Positions 11,477 to 23,244 of a stretch of 64,000 bases of DNA are shown here, piece after piece. A program made the position numbers and the translations under genes. The notes below the pieces were generated by a model. The model ran no database searches, had not been told where the DNA came from, and worked only from the letters and a program-made list of their open reading frames with translations. Origin of the DNA: Tolypocladium sp. Sup5 PDA-1 (taxonomy: Eukaryota > Ascomycota > Sordariomycetes > Hypocreales > Ophiocordycipitaceae). The first letter of the stretch is position 1; each line of letters starts with the position of its first letter. The DNA is taken from the NCBI GenBank assembly GCA_000750105.3, contig JPHH03000040.1, forward strand, positions 124,001-188,000. Direction: 5' to 3'.

Positions 11477-13629
11477 TCAACGCCGCTGCTCAAAGCCCCT
11501 CTTCCAAGTCTCATCCTTCCCCCTAGTATCGTCTCTGCTCCAACTCTCTCTCCTCCCGGTCTCTCTCCTCCCAGTCTCGTCTCTCCTCGACATGTCTCTC
11601 CTCCCAGTCCCTCGTCTCCTCAAAGTCTCGCCCCTCCTCGAAGTCTCTTCTCTCCTCCATGTGGGGTCGGGGCCTTTCGTGGTCGTGTCCCAGACAAAGT
11701 CGCCTCCCGGTCTGAACCCATAGTCCGCCACGTCCTCAGACCCTTCATCGGCAGACTCGTCCTTGGCCGACGAAGGACGAAGCTTGGGTTCCAGCTCCTC
11801 GCGGTTGGAGTAAAAGGCCTGGATCTCGCGGTTAATCTTGGCGCCAACGGGGCGCATCTCGCGCAGGTCCTTCTCCGGCAGCATGCGCTCGTTGGCGACC
11901 TTGTTGAAGGCACTGAACATGAGCCGCGCGAGGGCAATCACCTCGCGCTTGCTGTTGTAGAGGACGCCCCCCTCCTTCTTGTCGGCGGGGCGCGGCGCGG
12001 CCTTGAAATAGTGGTAGTGGACCTTCTTGTACGGCTCCCACAGGCGGGCGAGGGCCGTGGTGATCTGCACGCCGTACTCGTGCTTCGCGGCGTCCTCGTC
12101 GCCGCTCTGGGCCTTGGCACGCATGTGGAAGTGGCTGACCAGGGCGACGCGCAGGTAGAGGCGGAGGGTGTGCAGGTCCGGGACGGGCAGGCGGTTCATC
12201 ATGGAATCGAGGACGGTGGTGGAGTTTTGGATGGCGTTGGGATTGATATTGTCACGCACGCACGTCTCCATGGCGATGCGGTAGGGCTTAGGGTCGACGT
12301 ACTCGTCGGGCATGATGTCGAGGATGGCGGCGGCGTGCGCGCTGGCCTTGGCAACCTTGAGCATGCCGAACATGCGGAGCCAGTTGTCGCTGTCAGGGAC
12401 GATTCCGTAGTGGCGTACCATGAGGTTCCAGTACTTGATGCCCACCGTCGTCAGCTTGGACGATGCCAGCGTGCTGAGCACGAGCGCGAGCGTGTTTCGT
12501 CCGGGGACGGCGTAGACCATCTTAGACTTGGCGACAGGCTTTGACGACCCCGAGGCGGCAATATTGCGCATGTCTGGGTCTTGGAAGGGATCTGAGTCAG
12601 GGACAGCCTTGGTCAGGTTGGGGATGCTCATCGTCTGCTGCAGCAGGTCCAGGACCTCGCGCTTGTCCTCGCGCCTCGGGGCGGCGAGAAGTACACGGCC
12701 CATGGCGCAGACAAGCTCCTCATCAATTACCAACCGCCCCTGATTCCACTTCTCCATGACCTCAGTCCACAGCCCCTTGGAGCGATCAACAACCTTTTGC
12801 ATGTTGGCAGCCTGCTGCTCCTGGGGCAGGTCCTTCATCTCCTGCAGCCCGTGGTGGCGGAGCGCATTGAGGATGGTCGTGTACGTGTACGCCGTCGGTG
12901 CGCGCGTCGAGTCATTGACCGTGTCGGCGATGAGGAACATCGAGTCCAGATCGCCCGCCCTGGCGCAGACATTCAACACGGCGTTGAGGTGGATCGAGTT
13001 GGGTTGCAGACGCTGGTCACCGAGGAGGACGTTGTAGTGTTTTACCGCCTCGGCGACGGCGGCCTTGGGATGTTGAGATCTGGCGCAGCCTCGGAATATG
13101 ACGGTGAAGGTCTGGACATTGGGTAACTGACCGCGTTTCTTCATCTGTTGTATGCATTAGCACAGGGTTACGCATGTGTGGGTGAGCAACCTGGGCCGCT
13201 TAGACTCACCTCATTGTAGAGCTTGACGGCCGTCTTCAGTTGTTGCTTTTCCAGTTGATAACCAATCAGATGGTTCCAGGCGACGACAACCTGTCGGTCC
13301 TTGCTGGCCTTTTGCGTCAGAAGCAAGGCCTCGTCGAAGCGGCCCTTGGCCAGCGTCTGCTCGATATGCTGCGCAATCTTCCACGGGTCGTCGATGTATG
13401 TGAGCTGCTTGTTCACAGCCCGCTGAAGCTTCGCTTTATCTCTCTTCTCTGTTACTGTTGCATCTTCGGGTTCGACCTGCAAGCTTCGGGGCGCATCGAC
13501 GTGCTCGGCGATAGCAGATGTCGCATACGGCCTGCTCCTTTTGTGAAGAGGAACGGCGCCACGAAGCGCAGCAGCTACTTGAAGCGTCCTGCGCAAGCAC
13601 GCAGTGCAGCTCAAGAAGCTCCCTGCCAT
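11477..13629 (-). CDS. Mitochondrial pentatricopeptide repeat (PPR) protein
   Basis: Predicted mitochondrial RNA-binding helical-repeat protein. Exons 13629..13210 and 13144..11477 (695 aa), split by a 65-nt GTGAGT...CAG intron. ATG 13629 was chosen because it opens a presequence-like basic N-terminus (MAGSFLSCTACLRRTLQVAA, then a KRSRPYAT-type site). PPR-like helical pairs follow: NVQTFTVIFRGCARS, NSIHLNAVLNVCARAGDLDSMF, TAYTYTTILNALRHHG and GRNTLALVLSTLASSK. Overall form resembles fungal CCM1/DMR1-type mitochondrial rRNA or intron factors, but this assignment is tentative. The last 60 residues are an unusual Arg/Glu/Asp tail of RRE/RRD units, encoded by a pyrimidine-rich (+ strand) minisatellite-like stretch at 11,480-11,650. 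It shares a 314-bp divergent promoter with the RRM gene. Confidence 0.85.
11480..11655. repeat. Polypyrimidine/polypurine degenerate repeat inside PPR coding end
   Basis: On the + strand this is a run of CTCTCTCCTCCCAGTCTC-like units; on the coding strand it gives repeated GGAGAGACG-type codons read as RRE, RRD and GRR. The units are imperfect and in frame with the gene. Confidence 0.7.
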
Positions 13630-13943
13630 TTGGAATGTGGCGAAAATACGCCTTTGGGGGGGACGTTGTCGAGGTGTTGCCGTGGGATGGAGACGAACAA
13701 GGAGGTGGTCAATGGTCATTGGAAAATTGCCAGGGCTTATCTTATCGGGAGGCGTGCAGGGATCAAGGTTCGCGCGCCGCGCTTGCCTCGTACTTCGTAC
13801 GTGAACAGACAACGCCTGCAACCTTCTCGTCAGCCGCCCGACAATACAAATCGCAACCTTTCACACACGCTTCAACACCTGTCTTTTCCTCCTCCACCTC
13901 GCACCACATCGCATCCTGGACTGGCAGCAGCAAAGCATTCACC
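13630..13943. promoter_or_regulatory. Bidirectional promoter PPR / RRM gene
   Basis: 314 bp between divergent start codons. It contains a TACTTCGTACGTGA motif near 13,793 and a pyrimidine-rich leader before 13,944. No TATA box is obvious. Confidence 0.55.
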
Positions 13944-15083
13944 ATGGCGCCCCCTGCCTCGGATTTCCAGAAAATCATCACTGACGGTACCCTCACCGAA
14001 GCCACCTCACTTCCTGCCAGCCGACCCCAATTGCTGACTCGACCGTTTCGTGGCTACAGCCCGCGAGCGCAAGAGGAATGAAGCCCTCGCCGACAGAATC
14101 TTCTCCCGGGACCGCAGACAGAGCGCGCCGTCGAAGCTGAAGCCCACACCAGGGGGTTCGCTGGCCAGCCGCGTCGGCGTCAGAAAGGTATGTCGTCTAC
14201 GTGCGCCTCAAAGACGAGGGTTGGTTGTGCACTGCTGACCCTCGTTTCTCCTTGTAGCCGCCGCAGCAGCAACGCGTCTCGTCCGTCACCACGCGCAGAG
14301 CGAGCGTACCCTCGGGTAACGTCAACGGCGAATGGACTCACGACCTGCACGATTCGCTCAAGTCCCGCCCCGCGCCCCTCAGCTCGCGAATCACCCTCCC
14401 GGGCGCCAACCAGAAGACCGCCGCGACGCAGCGCAAGTCGAAACTCGCCTCTGCCATGGATAGAATGCACGTGGACCAGGTCAACGTCGTTAACGGCGGC
14501 AAGGGTATGAGCATCCGCGGACTGGCGGGCCCCTTCGCCGTCATGGGTCAGAACTTTGCGCCGGGCACGACGGCGGCGGACATCGAGAGCGCGATGACGC
14601 CCATCGGCGGAGAGATGGTTAGCTGCAAGATTGTCAAGACGACCCCGTTCTTGATAGCGGAGATGGTCTTTGCCTCGCGTGAGGGAGGCGAGCAGGTGAT
14701 TGATACTTTCAACGATAAGACGGTGAGTCCCAAATTCCTAATGCTCTCTCAATACGTCCCTTGTCTCCGAGAGATGCTTTGCTAACACGATTGTTCTTCT
14801 CCAGGCCGACGGCAGACTCCTCAAGGTGTACCCCAGGGTCGGCGGCTACCAACCCTCCACATCGACCAATTCGCCCCCAGCCAATGCCCCCAATGGCCCC
14901 CGTGCAACCAGAAACACTACGCGGGACCAAGTCATCGACGGCTCCATGGGCTTCTCCGCAGAACTGATGGACACGGATAACAACTCGTCCAACAGCTCCA
15001 GCCGGCCCCTGTACAGCGATAAGATCGTTTCTGGCAACCGGCGGGGACGTGGGTTCCAGAGAGGGAGATCCTTCGGGCGGTAG
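13944..15083 (+). CDS. RRM-fold RNA-binding protein
   Basis: Small RNA-binding protein, 304 aa, exons 13944..13986, 14060..14187, 14258..14722, 14805..15083, all junctions phase-consistent. The N-terminus is basic (ARERKRNEALADRIF). A central RRM-like fold runs from about residue 165 to 250: SIRGLAGPFAVMGQNFAPGT (beta1-alpha1), GGEMVSCKIVKTTPFLIAEMVFASREGGEQVIDTF split around the third strand, then LLKVYPRVGG. The C-terminus is RGG-like (GNRRGRGFQRGRSFGR). The N-terminal and RGG context recalls Yra1/Mlo3-type mRNA export adaptors, but I cannot name an orthologue. The third strand lacks the usual aromatic RNP1 pattern, so RNA binding is inferred. Confidence 0.85.
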
Positions 15084-16351
15084 ACGAGAGCGATCATGAA
15101 GCCACATATCGTGACTACTTCTTCCATCTCATGTCCACCAGAAGTGTCGGGAGATTTGCTACGATGGAAGCCGTGGCAAGGTAGTCTTGTCAACGGTTCA
15201 TAAACGTTTTGTTTTGTTTTGTACTTCTACGAGCCATGGCGGCGCTCTCGAGGAAGGAGGTTCTGGCGTTATAGGAGGGCCAATGGCTCAATACACTTTG
15301 CAGTTACACGGCAAGGAACGGGAGATTGCTAGCTTCACATCCACAGATCATTTCCAAAAAGCACATATTAAACATCACCTCAGCCCCTAGTCACAAGGCC
15401 GTGGAAGTCATAATTCCTTTTCGACTGCTTTGAGACGGGCATCAAAAACACGATGCCACCTAGGCACCCATCGTCCCGCAAGACACATCCCACCACCCAC
15501 CCTGTCCGTGTTGAATACCCTTGACCCTTCGTTTCCCAGCCCCCACGAGCATTCTGCTATGCAAAGCCGTCCTCGTCGTCCCTTTCATACATGGCAAATC
15601 AACAGGCGCACTCGCACACACAAGAGACTATCATCTACAAACGGCTCGTTGTCCCCGCCATTCTGCTCTCGCGCCGCCCCTTTCCTACAAATCCCGTCGT
15701 TGCGCGTCTATCTAAACCTTGTGCGTCACACAAGCAAATAGTCCCCTCGCATGCGTTCGTGAGAAACAGTGACAAGGAAAAATTGGTAGCTTCACTCTCG
15801 TCGCGAGAGGGAGTCATTCGGTAGTACAGGAAAAGCGTACAAGTCAGACCGTGGACTTCGAGACACGGTGACTCGTCCGAGAAGGACTCGTCCGAGAAGG
15901 TACGAAAAAAACAAAGTGTTCCTGGATCCTGCTGCCTTCGTGTATGTAGGCAACTTCCCATCTGCCTCCGACTCCAGCATGCCAGGACGCATGGTTACCA
16001 TGCCTCCTAACCCAACCACTGGCAGCCTGGCCCTCGGTTGCCGGTGTCCAGCAAACCCATGAGTAGCCCAGAATGCCTGCTTCTCTTCACTTGGTCGTTC
16101 GCTTATGACGATCCCGATCGCTTCCTCGGGACTTCAAGGTCGGCATGCCGCAGGGACCGTACGCGCTGGATGCATCGCGGCGATATGAACAGGATTGGAC
16201 GAGGCACCCTTTGAGTGACAACACTGAGGGTGTGCCATGGTTGTGCATTCTCTTCCGCACGTTTCCCAAAAGGTGCGACAACAACAAAATGCCTCTAGAC
16301 CGGAAGCGAAAATCGATGGCCTCCAGACATGTGCTTTCAAGGGGACGCGCT
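15084..16351. other. Convergent intergenic region RRM gene / YAK1
   Basis: 1.27 kb with the two 3' ends. It contains a 15-bp exact tandem duplication (unit GACTCGTCCGAGAAG, 15870-15884 and 15885-15899). The open frames present show no domain or intron structure. No RNA gene was recognised. Confidence 0.5.
15870..15899. repeat. 15-bp exact tandem duplication
   Basis: Two adjacent identical copies of GACTCGTCCGAGAAG in non-coding sequence downstream of YAK1. Confidence 0.85.
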
Positions 16352-19276
16352 TCAATGCCAAGGGTTCTGGCCTCCCATGAACCCCTCCTCAAGCGTGCGC
16401 TCCTCAAGGTTCCGAATGAAGTCTCTGTTTCCTCGAGCTCCTTGTTGAGCCCTGCTCCCCCGCCTGCCAGCCCGGCCTGGGGTCGTGTCAATTCCAGGCA
16501 TGCCCTCCCCGGGTGGGGGATAATACGCCGGACTGGGCTGCAGCCGGATAGGCTGGCTGGGGTCGAGGTGGCTGGCGACCCGTTGAATGGCAGCCGGAAT
16601 GCCACTTTGTTGCTGCTCCATGGTCGATGCCCTCTGCCTGTTGGTCCGCATGCCCCCCTGTTGGTACATGTTTGGTTGAGAGACGCCCCCGTACTGCGCG
16701 GTAGGCGTCTGCTGCGGGGCTTGCATGACCATCTGCCCATACTGGCCAGCCTGAGGTCCATAGGGAGGGGCCATGTTGCCGTGGCTCGCTCCCGGGTTAT
16801 AAACGGCATTGCTGGTGTACATTGGCGGTTGGGGATGCCCCGACGGAGGGTACTGCCCAGCTGCCATGTTGGCATACGCTCCTTGCGCCGCCGAGTTGGC
16901 TTGAGCCTGTGCCGCCTGAGCACGCTGCTTGCTCAGAGCCTCAGCCTGCTGCTGTTGTTGCGTGCCTGGCGCAGGCGACCGGTTGAGGGAGCTCGACTTC
17001 AGGTTCATGGGCGGCACGAAGGGTCCAGTGTATTTCTGTTGGGTGATGAAAGGATGCAGCTTTGCTTGTTGAGGCGACCATCTCTCCAGCGGGTTGATCG
17101 TCAACAGGCCTCTGACAAAGTCGATAAAGGCGATTCGATTGTTCATTTCTGCAATGGCAGGTCAGTCAAAAGCCTCTAGGGCGTGAATCATCCGTCATGC
17201 TTACCTCGATCAATCTCGCTCTGCTTCATGTTCTTGCGCGGCATGGGATACGACTTGATGATCTCCGGCAGCGCACTGGCCTGGAAATACTTTTTGCTGG
17301 GCTGCTCCTTGGTGTTGTGCTCCCGAGCATACTGCTCCATGCCCTTCAGGTGGTAGGTCCGCCGACCGAACTCGTCCTGTCTCTTCTCGAAGAATTCTCC
17401 GGCCTGCTTGCCCATCTCAATCATCCAGTTCTGTGGGTTTCCCAGCATCTCCACGATGCGGGACACCTGGTTGTACTCGGATGATCCAGGGAACAGAGGA
17501 AGCCCCAGGAACAGCTCGACGACGATGCAGCCTAGAGACCACATGTCGATGGCGGAGGAATATGGCAAGCCGAGTAGCACCTCGGGAGAGCGGTAGAATC
17601 GTGACTGGATATAGGTGTAGACCGTCTGACGCTCGTCGCAAGCTGAGCCGAAATCGATGATTTTGATGATGGGGCTTTCCAAATTCTTCAAAAGAATGTT
17701 CTCGGGCTTCAGGTCGCAGTGGATCAACCGAGCCTTGTTGAGCAGGGCAAGTCCGTTGAGGAGCTGCTGCGCGAAGACCCGAACCAGAGTGGTGCTGAGC
17801 CCACGGAACTGGTTCTGCTTGATCAGCTCGTAGAGGTTGACGCTGAGTAATTCGAATACGAGGCAAAGATGCTGTCGATGGATAAAGGTGTCTTTGAGGC
17901 GCAGGAGATGGTGGTCGTCGTTCTTGTCGAGCTTGGTGTTCAGCTAATGCGCTGCTGTTAGCTACCCCATCCAGTTCGTCAGTGGGAAAGGCGAGGAGCG
18001 CACCAGGTCGAGCACGGAAACCTCCATCATGCTCTGGTTGAAGTAGGCCGTGCGGTTTTTGATAACCTTGACCGCAACCACTTCCTGCGTCTTGAGGTTT
18101 TGGCATTTGACGACCTGACCAAACGTGCCCTGGCCGAGCACGTCCAGGATGAGATAGCGGTTCCTGGCATGGCGCGTTAGCACAATGCTCTCCAGCAGCG
18201 AACTCGCTCGGGATAGATATACTTGTGGCCCGCCTCCTCCGATCCCAGGATATCATTCACATAAAGGATATAGTCGCTGTCTTCGTTGTCATACCCGTCA
18301 TTCTTGACTCCTTTGCTAGGCTTCGTCAATACTCTGCGGGGGTTTCGCGACGTCTCGTATTTGAAGCTCGGGTTGCAAATGCGGTAGGTGGCCGGTAGGT
18401 GGCTCGTCAGCGCTTGGAGCGGCTGCAAGGTGAGAGACGTTAGGCGGGGATTGCATCCGGCAGAAGAGGGGACACACTCACGCTGATGAAGCCGCCTTCG
18501 GGATTTGCGCGCCGGAACGGTGGCTGCCGGCTGTTCTTGGGCTGCAAGTCGGCCACGGCCCTCACTTTCTTGAATTCTGGCACCGACTTAATCACTGGGG
18601 CGTTGTTCTGCCGGCGTGGGGACTTGGGGTCGTTTGCGAAGCTGCCGTCCAGGTTCGCCACGGCAGATGAGGGATAGCCATCATGTGACGAGGCGAAAGG
18701 CGTCATGGGCGGCAGGTGCTGGCCTCCCTGGCCGCCGGCGAAGTAGGGGCCCTGAGGATAGTCACCCTGGCCGCCGGGAGACTGTGTTTGAGACGGCGGG
18801 TTCGCAAATTGGCTCGACTTGGGAGCGTATGGAGACGTGGGCGACAGGGTGTCCATGGGCGAGTATCGTTGGGCCGCAGACGACGGCTGCTCCTGCGGCG
18901 AGTGGAGATTCGCGGGGCGGCCGCCGGACATGTGGGATTGGTGGTGAGGCCTCATGGGATACTTGATACCAGCGTGGGCGTCGTGGGCATCATGCATAGG
19001 GACGTCGCCGTTGCCATCGCGGATGGCAGGGCCAGGTGCCATGGGGGACGACGCGGCAGGATTGACGCCGTGGAGGACAGCAGCGTGGGGAGCGCCGTGG
19101 ACGGGCGCGCCGCCGTGGTATGGGCCGTGATCGTAGCCGTAGCCTGCTGCAGCTTGTGGCGGCGGCTGGCCAGCGTAGTCTCGCGGCATCTGGGCGCCGC
19201 CGTTGTGTCGTCGCGAGGCGCCGGCCGAGTCGGGATACGACGGCTGCTGCTGTTGCTGCTGCCAGGTTGGATCCAT
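16352..19276 (-). CDS. YAK1: DYRK-family protein kinase Yak1
   Basis: Serine/threonine kinase of the DYRK family acting downstream of PKA/TOR to restrain growth under stress. Five exons: 19276..18482, 18422..18223, 18163..18004, 17943..17205, 17148..16352; 896 aa. Kinase domain from about residue 334 (RYLILDVLGQGTFGQVVK, catalytic Lys in VAVKVIK) to about 660. It has catalytic loop HCDLKPENILL, DFG in IIDFGSACDE, and the DYRK activation-loop YTYIQSRFYRSPEVLLG, whose second Tyr is autophosphorylated in the family. The N-terminus (about 330 aa) is poly-Q, Pro and Ser rich with a conserved pre-kinase segment ending YILYVNDILGSEEAGHK; the C-terminal 230 aa are Q/A/P-rich. ATG 19276 (MDPTWQQ) is the first ATG of the frame; upstream only GTG is found. 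Very secure. Confidence 0.96.
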
Positions 19277-21535
19277 GGCTGCGGCGGTGGCGGGGGAGTC
19301 AGAGACGGCGACCACGAGCTTGAGCGTTTATCGACTGCGACGCGATGATGGCGGAGCGCAGACGACGGGCGGGCTCGGGAGAATGGCGCAAATGTGCAGA
19401 GGCTGTCGCGGCGGGGAGCTGGGCGAGCTCGCGGGTTGCGTTTGCGTCTGCTGCGTTGTCGCTCGCTCGCTCCTCTGGAGTTTGTCGCGCTAAGCGTGCG
19501 TGCGGATTGGAGCTCGGCGCTGGGGAATTGGGCACCTCGACGGCGGCCCAAGTCCCGACGCGGAAAGATGCGAGATGGCCGTGGTGTCTGCAAGGTGCCT
19601 ATGTGCTCATCGTGAAGGGTGCAGGCAGATTGGACGGTCTGGCGCTGGCAGCCCGGGTGGTGAAGGGCAATGGAGAGGATGGATGTTTTTTTTCCAGAGG
19701 TGTGAGGTCGAGCAGGAGTACGGAGTACGATGAGGAGGAGGCGGCGCGGTGGCAGGAGCAGGACTTGGTTGGAGTCACCAGAGCTGTGATCCAATGCCGT
19801 CGTGCGCCTGTAATAAGGTACCTTACCTTACGTAGCGTTCCCACATGCAGTGCTGAGAACCTGAACTCTGGAAGTGATAGGGCAGATGCACGAGTCGCGG
19901 CTGGAGTGGGGGGCTGGGGAGTGGGCGTCTGGAGACAACCTTACGAGGAGCAGACGGTGCGCGGCCTCGAGGCTTGAGGCGGGTTGGCACAGCGGCTTGC
20001 AATTGGCAGCCAAGCTCCTCTCCAGCTGGCGCTGCAACTGGGTCTCTCCCGTGAGTCCCGTCTTCTTCTCCAGGCGAAGACACAGACCATCCAGCTTCGG
20101 GTTGGTTCCATGTCAGCCAGTGACCTGGGGCGCACCGTGGGCAACGAGTGGGACCACAGGCGGGACGGGAGGCTCGCACTCAGACAAGGTGAGCGCTAAG
20201 CCCGTGTGAAGACAACCACCAAAACATCACCACACTCTAAGGTGCCAGGTTGCCTGTTGCGCCACCTCGCATCCTGCGTAATATCACGCATGCACCGGCA
20301 GAGGCAATTATTAGGCGCCAAGCATTACGTTCCATTCCAGTCACATTGATTGAGCTTCCCGCTTCCATTGCCATCCAAACGTATGCCAGCATGGAGACGA
20401 CATGAGACTTCCACGACACCTAAAGCTTCATCAAAGCTAATCCCAGTGACGGCACCGTACCTATCTGAGCCTGCTGAAACAGGCAACCCGCAACCCGCCA
20501 GGGCTGACCGACGGTCGAAGTGGCAGCCATGGATGTGTCCATACAGCCGATAGACGTCCTTCAGAAAGGACACTGCTGGACGTTACCAGGCATTGCCACA
20601 ACTGGACATGGATCCTCCGGCTCCTTGCTGGACTGAACTCCCATTAATACACTCGGCCGTCTCCTCGCCTTCTGCTTCGGATGCTGGCTGCAGAGCACGA
20701 ATCGCCATCACGCCCAGCGCTCGACACATCTCATGCTCCAATTCCCCCTCTCCAACGTCACATGGTCGTACAAGAGGCGCTCATCCTCAGGGCTTCACCA
20801 CACTCCATGTCAGGAAACCAACCAAGAAGGAAAGAATGGAACTTCACCGCATCCGCTGCCTTGTTTGTTCTGACCAGCCGGAGCACCGTGTTGTGCAGAG
20901 CCAGCCATCTTCTTCAGCTAGCTTACCCAACTGCCCACTGTCCATCGCTACGGCCTCGCGCAACTCCATCATTATGTCGGCACAGTTGCATACCTCTGGA
21001 TATATGTCTTCCGTCTTCAGATTGGGTTTGGAAAATATGCTCCATGCTCCATGTCCCCTCGCCCCTTCGAACAGCACATAGAAAATTCGTAAACCTCGTC
21101 AGAGACCATATGAAAATGCCAGACTAGACTTTGAGGGCTGGACGCTTGCAAGGGTATGCCAAAAAGGAGCAGTCATTAAGAACGCATCTCAACTTTTCTC
21201 GCTTGCCCTCCAACGATAAGAATACGGCGCACGGAAAAGAGGGGGCAAGCAGTCAACTTCGAAAAACATGACAAGGGAAATCACTGTGTAAGGTAGTTGG
21301 TTGAAACAGGGACAAATCCAGGTACTTAAAGAAGAGAGACAAAGAATCTGATCCCAAGTAACCGACAAGATGGAAAACATCGCCCGAGAAGAAGAAAACG
21401 AGGGGGGTATGAGACAAGTACGGAGATCTTTAAAAGACAAATGCGCTTTCACAGCTCCGCCCCCTGGGACACGACGCTATCGGCCTCAAGCCGCCAGTTC
21501 CAGACGTGTCGGCCTGTGGTCGAGCTGCGCGCCTA
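19277..21535. promoter_or_regulatory. Long YAK1 upstream region and PUB1-like 3' region
   Basis: 2.26 kb between tandem minus-strand genes. It must hold the YAK1 promoter and leader and the 3' end of the next gene. Motifs seen: TACGGAGTAC (19719-19728) and GGTACCTTACCTTACGTA (about 19,815). Several open frames exist but lack recognisable domains, so I call no gene. Confidence 0.5.
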
Positions 21536-23244
21536 TCAAGACTGATAGCCGCCAAATCCATTGTTGAAGGTTTGGCCTGGCTGAGGCTGGTTCCACTGGG
21601 CGTTGGGAGCCTGCTGGCCGCGGCCAAACCCTCCCGCGCTCTGGGGCCCGCCATATCCCATCGGGGAGCCTCCGTAGCCCGCTGGCGATCCAGATTGCGG
21701 GCCGCCGAAGTTGCCATGCTGGTTACCGTATTGGGCTGCTTCAGGGAACAGATGTCAGTCACACTCTGTTGTCAATACATCGGCGCATGGTACTCACCGC
21801 CGTATTGCGGGTAGTAGGTCGGCGTGCCTGGATAGCCACCCGGAGTCTGAGCACTTTGTGGGCTGTACTGCTGAGCCGGGTCGAAGCTCTGCTGCTGAGC
21901 ACTCGGGGTCTTGTCCTTGCCCCACTAGATGTCTTGTTAGCATGTCCGCTATTGCCTCTACTCAAGCTATGTGGTGAACTCACGCTGCACTTCAGGGGTC
22001 TGCCGTTGACGTTGTATCCGTTCATCTGGCAGATGGCCATGGCCGCGTTCTCGTGCGTATCCATCTTGATGAAGGCGAATCCACGGTCTGCCTGGAAACG
22101 GGACTCGACGACGAATCCAAAGTTTTGGAAAAGGGGGACGACATCGTTGGGAGTCGTGTAGGGGGTCAGGTTGCCCACGTAGCAGGTGGTTTGCCAATTC
22201 GGCGTCTGGTTCAGGATGACCTCGTAACTAGCGACGCCATGCGCCGGGAACTGGTGGTGCCCGTACGGCGTGGTCGGAGTCATGCCCATTGCCTGCATGG
22301 CCTGCTGCTGGGCCATGGACGGCTGGCCCTTCTGGTTTGCCCAGTTGCAGCGGATGGCCCGCGAGCCGAGCCACTCGCCGTCCATGGAGCTCAGGGCCTT
22401 CTCAGCATCCGGTCGGTCCCGGAAGGCGACGAAGCCATAGCCGCGGGTTCTGCCCGTCTTCATGTCCCACATGACACGAGCCTCTGATACCGAGCCAAAC
22501 GCCGAGAAGGCCTGGAGGAGCACCTCGTCGTTGACCTCGTTGGACAGGTCCCCCACAAAGATGTGGAAGTGGCTGGACGTGTCCTCCTTGCTGGACGCAT
22601 TCGACTGGTAGGCCCAGTTGACACGGATTTCCTGCAGGGTGCCGTCAGCAACAAGTTCGATCTCTCACAGCTAATGCTTCGGGGTAGGCAGCAGGCACGC
22701 ATACCGACTGGTGAACTCTGCGTCCGTTCAGAGTCTGCATGGCCCGCTCAGCGGCACCGGGGTCGTCATATTCCACAAAACCATAGTTGTAGCCCTTAGC
22801 CTGCCGCGTCAATGCATTAGCATCTCCATGCTGTGTTGCTGGCTTGCCATCAGCAGAACTTGCATTCTTGTCGGGAATAATCTTGACATTCTGGACGTGG
22901 CCGGTCGTCTCGAAGATCTGGCGAAGGACATCCTCAGTGACTCGCTGATCCAGTCCGCCAACGTAGAGAGCCCGCTTGTTAGGCTCGGGGGCCGCTCGTC
23001 GGAAGCCGGCCGATCCTCCGGGAGACATCATGCCGCTGCTGTCACCGCCGGACAGGGGAGAGGTAATGGCAGTCGGGATGGGGTTCGTGTTCTGGGGGAT
23101 AGGCAGCGGAGGCGGGGGCATGTGGGATGCGTTGGACTGGCCATTCTGGGCTCCTTCGAAGCCGGAAGCACCGCCGGCACCGGCCTGGGCCTGGGCTGGC
23201 ATCTGCGCCGGGATCGAAGCGGCTCCGGTATCAGTCATGGTCAT
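21536..23244 (-). CDS. PUB1/TIA-1-type RNA-binding protein with three RRMs
   Basis: Poly(U)/AU-rich RNA-binding protein of the Pub1/TIA-1 group, involved in mRNA stability and stress granules. Exons 23244..22864, 22800..22705, 22631..21984, 21924..21798, 21735..21536; 483 aa. RRM1 (about 90-165) has ALYVGGLDQRVTEDVL and KGYNYGFVEYDD; RRM2 has HIFVGDLSNEVNDEVL and GYGFVAFRD; RRM3 has TCYVGNLTPYTTPNDV and RGFAFIKMD. The C-terminus is Gln/Gly/Tyr/Pro-rich and prion-like. The intron at 22801-22863 is GC-AG (donor GCAAGT); removing it joins PDKN to AKGYNYGFVEY exactly as in Pub1 RRM1. The last intron has an AAG-CAG double acceptor; I used CAG. A second ATG lies two codons in (23238). Confidence 0.94.
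22801..22863 (-). other. GC-AG intron of the PUB1-like gene
   Basis: On the minus strand the intron begins GCAAGTTCTG and ends CGGCAG. Its length, 63 nt, is a multiple of three with no in-frame stop, so retention would insert 21 residues between the second and third strands of RRM1. Confidence 0.85.

Noticed and set aside
11438..12544. 368-aa plus-strand open frame opposite the PPR gene
   Set aside because: Val/Gly/Arg/His-rich composition typical of antisense to GC-biased codons; the minus strand carries the PPR motifs.
19345..19977. 210-aa open frame upstream of YAK1
   Set aside because: Low-complexity Gly/Arg/Ala composition, no domain, inside the YAK1 promoter/leader region.
20593..21127. 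Overlapping 148-162-aa plus-strand open frames between YAK1 and the PUB1-like gene
   Set aside because: Overlapping frames of similar length, no family resemblance, no consistent codon preference; considered non-coding.
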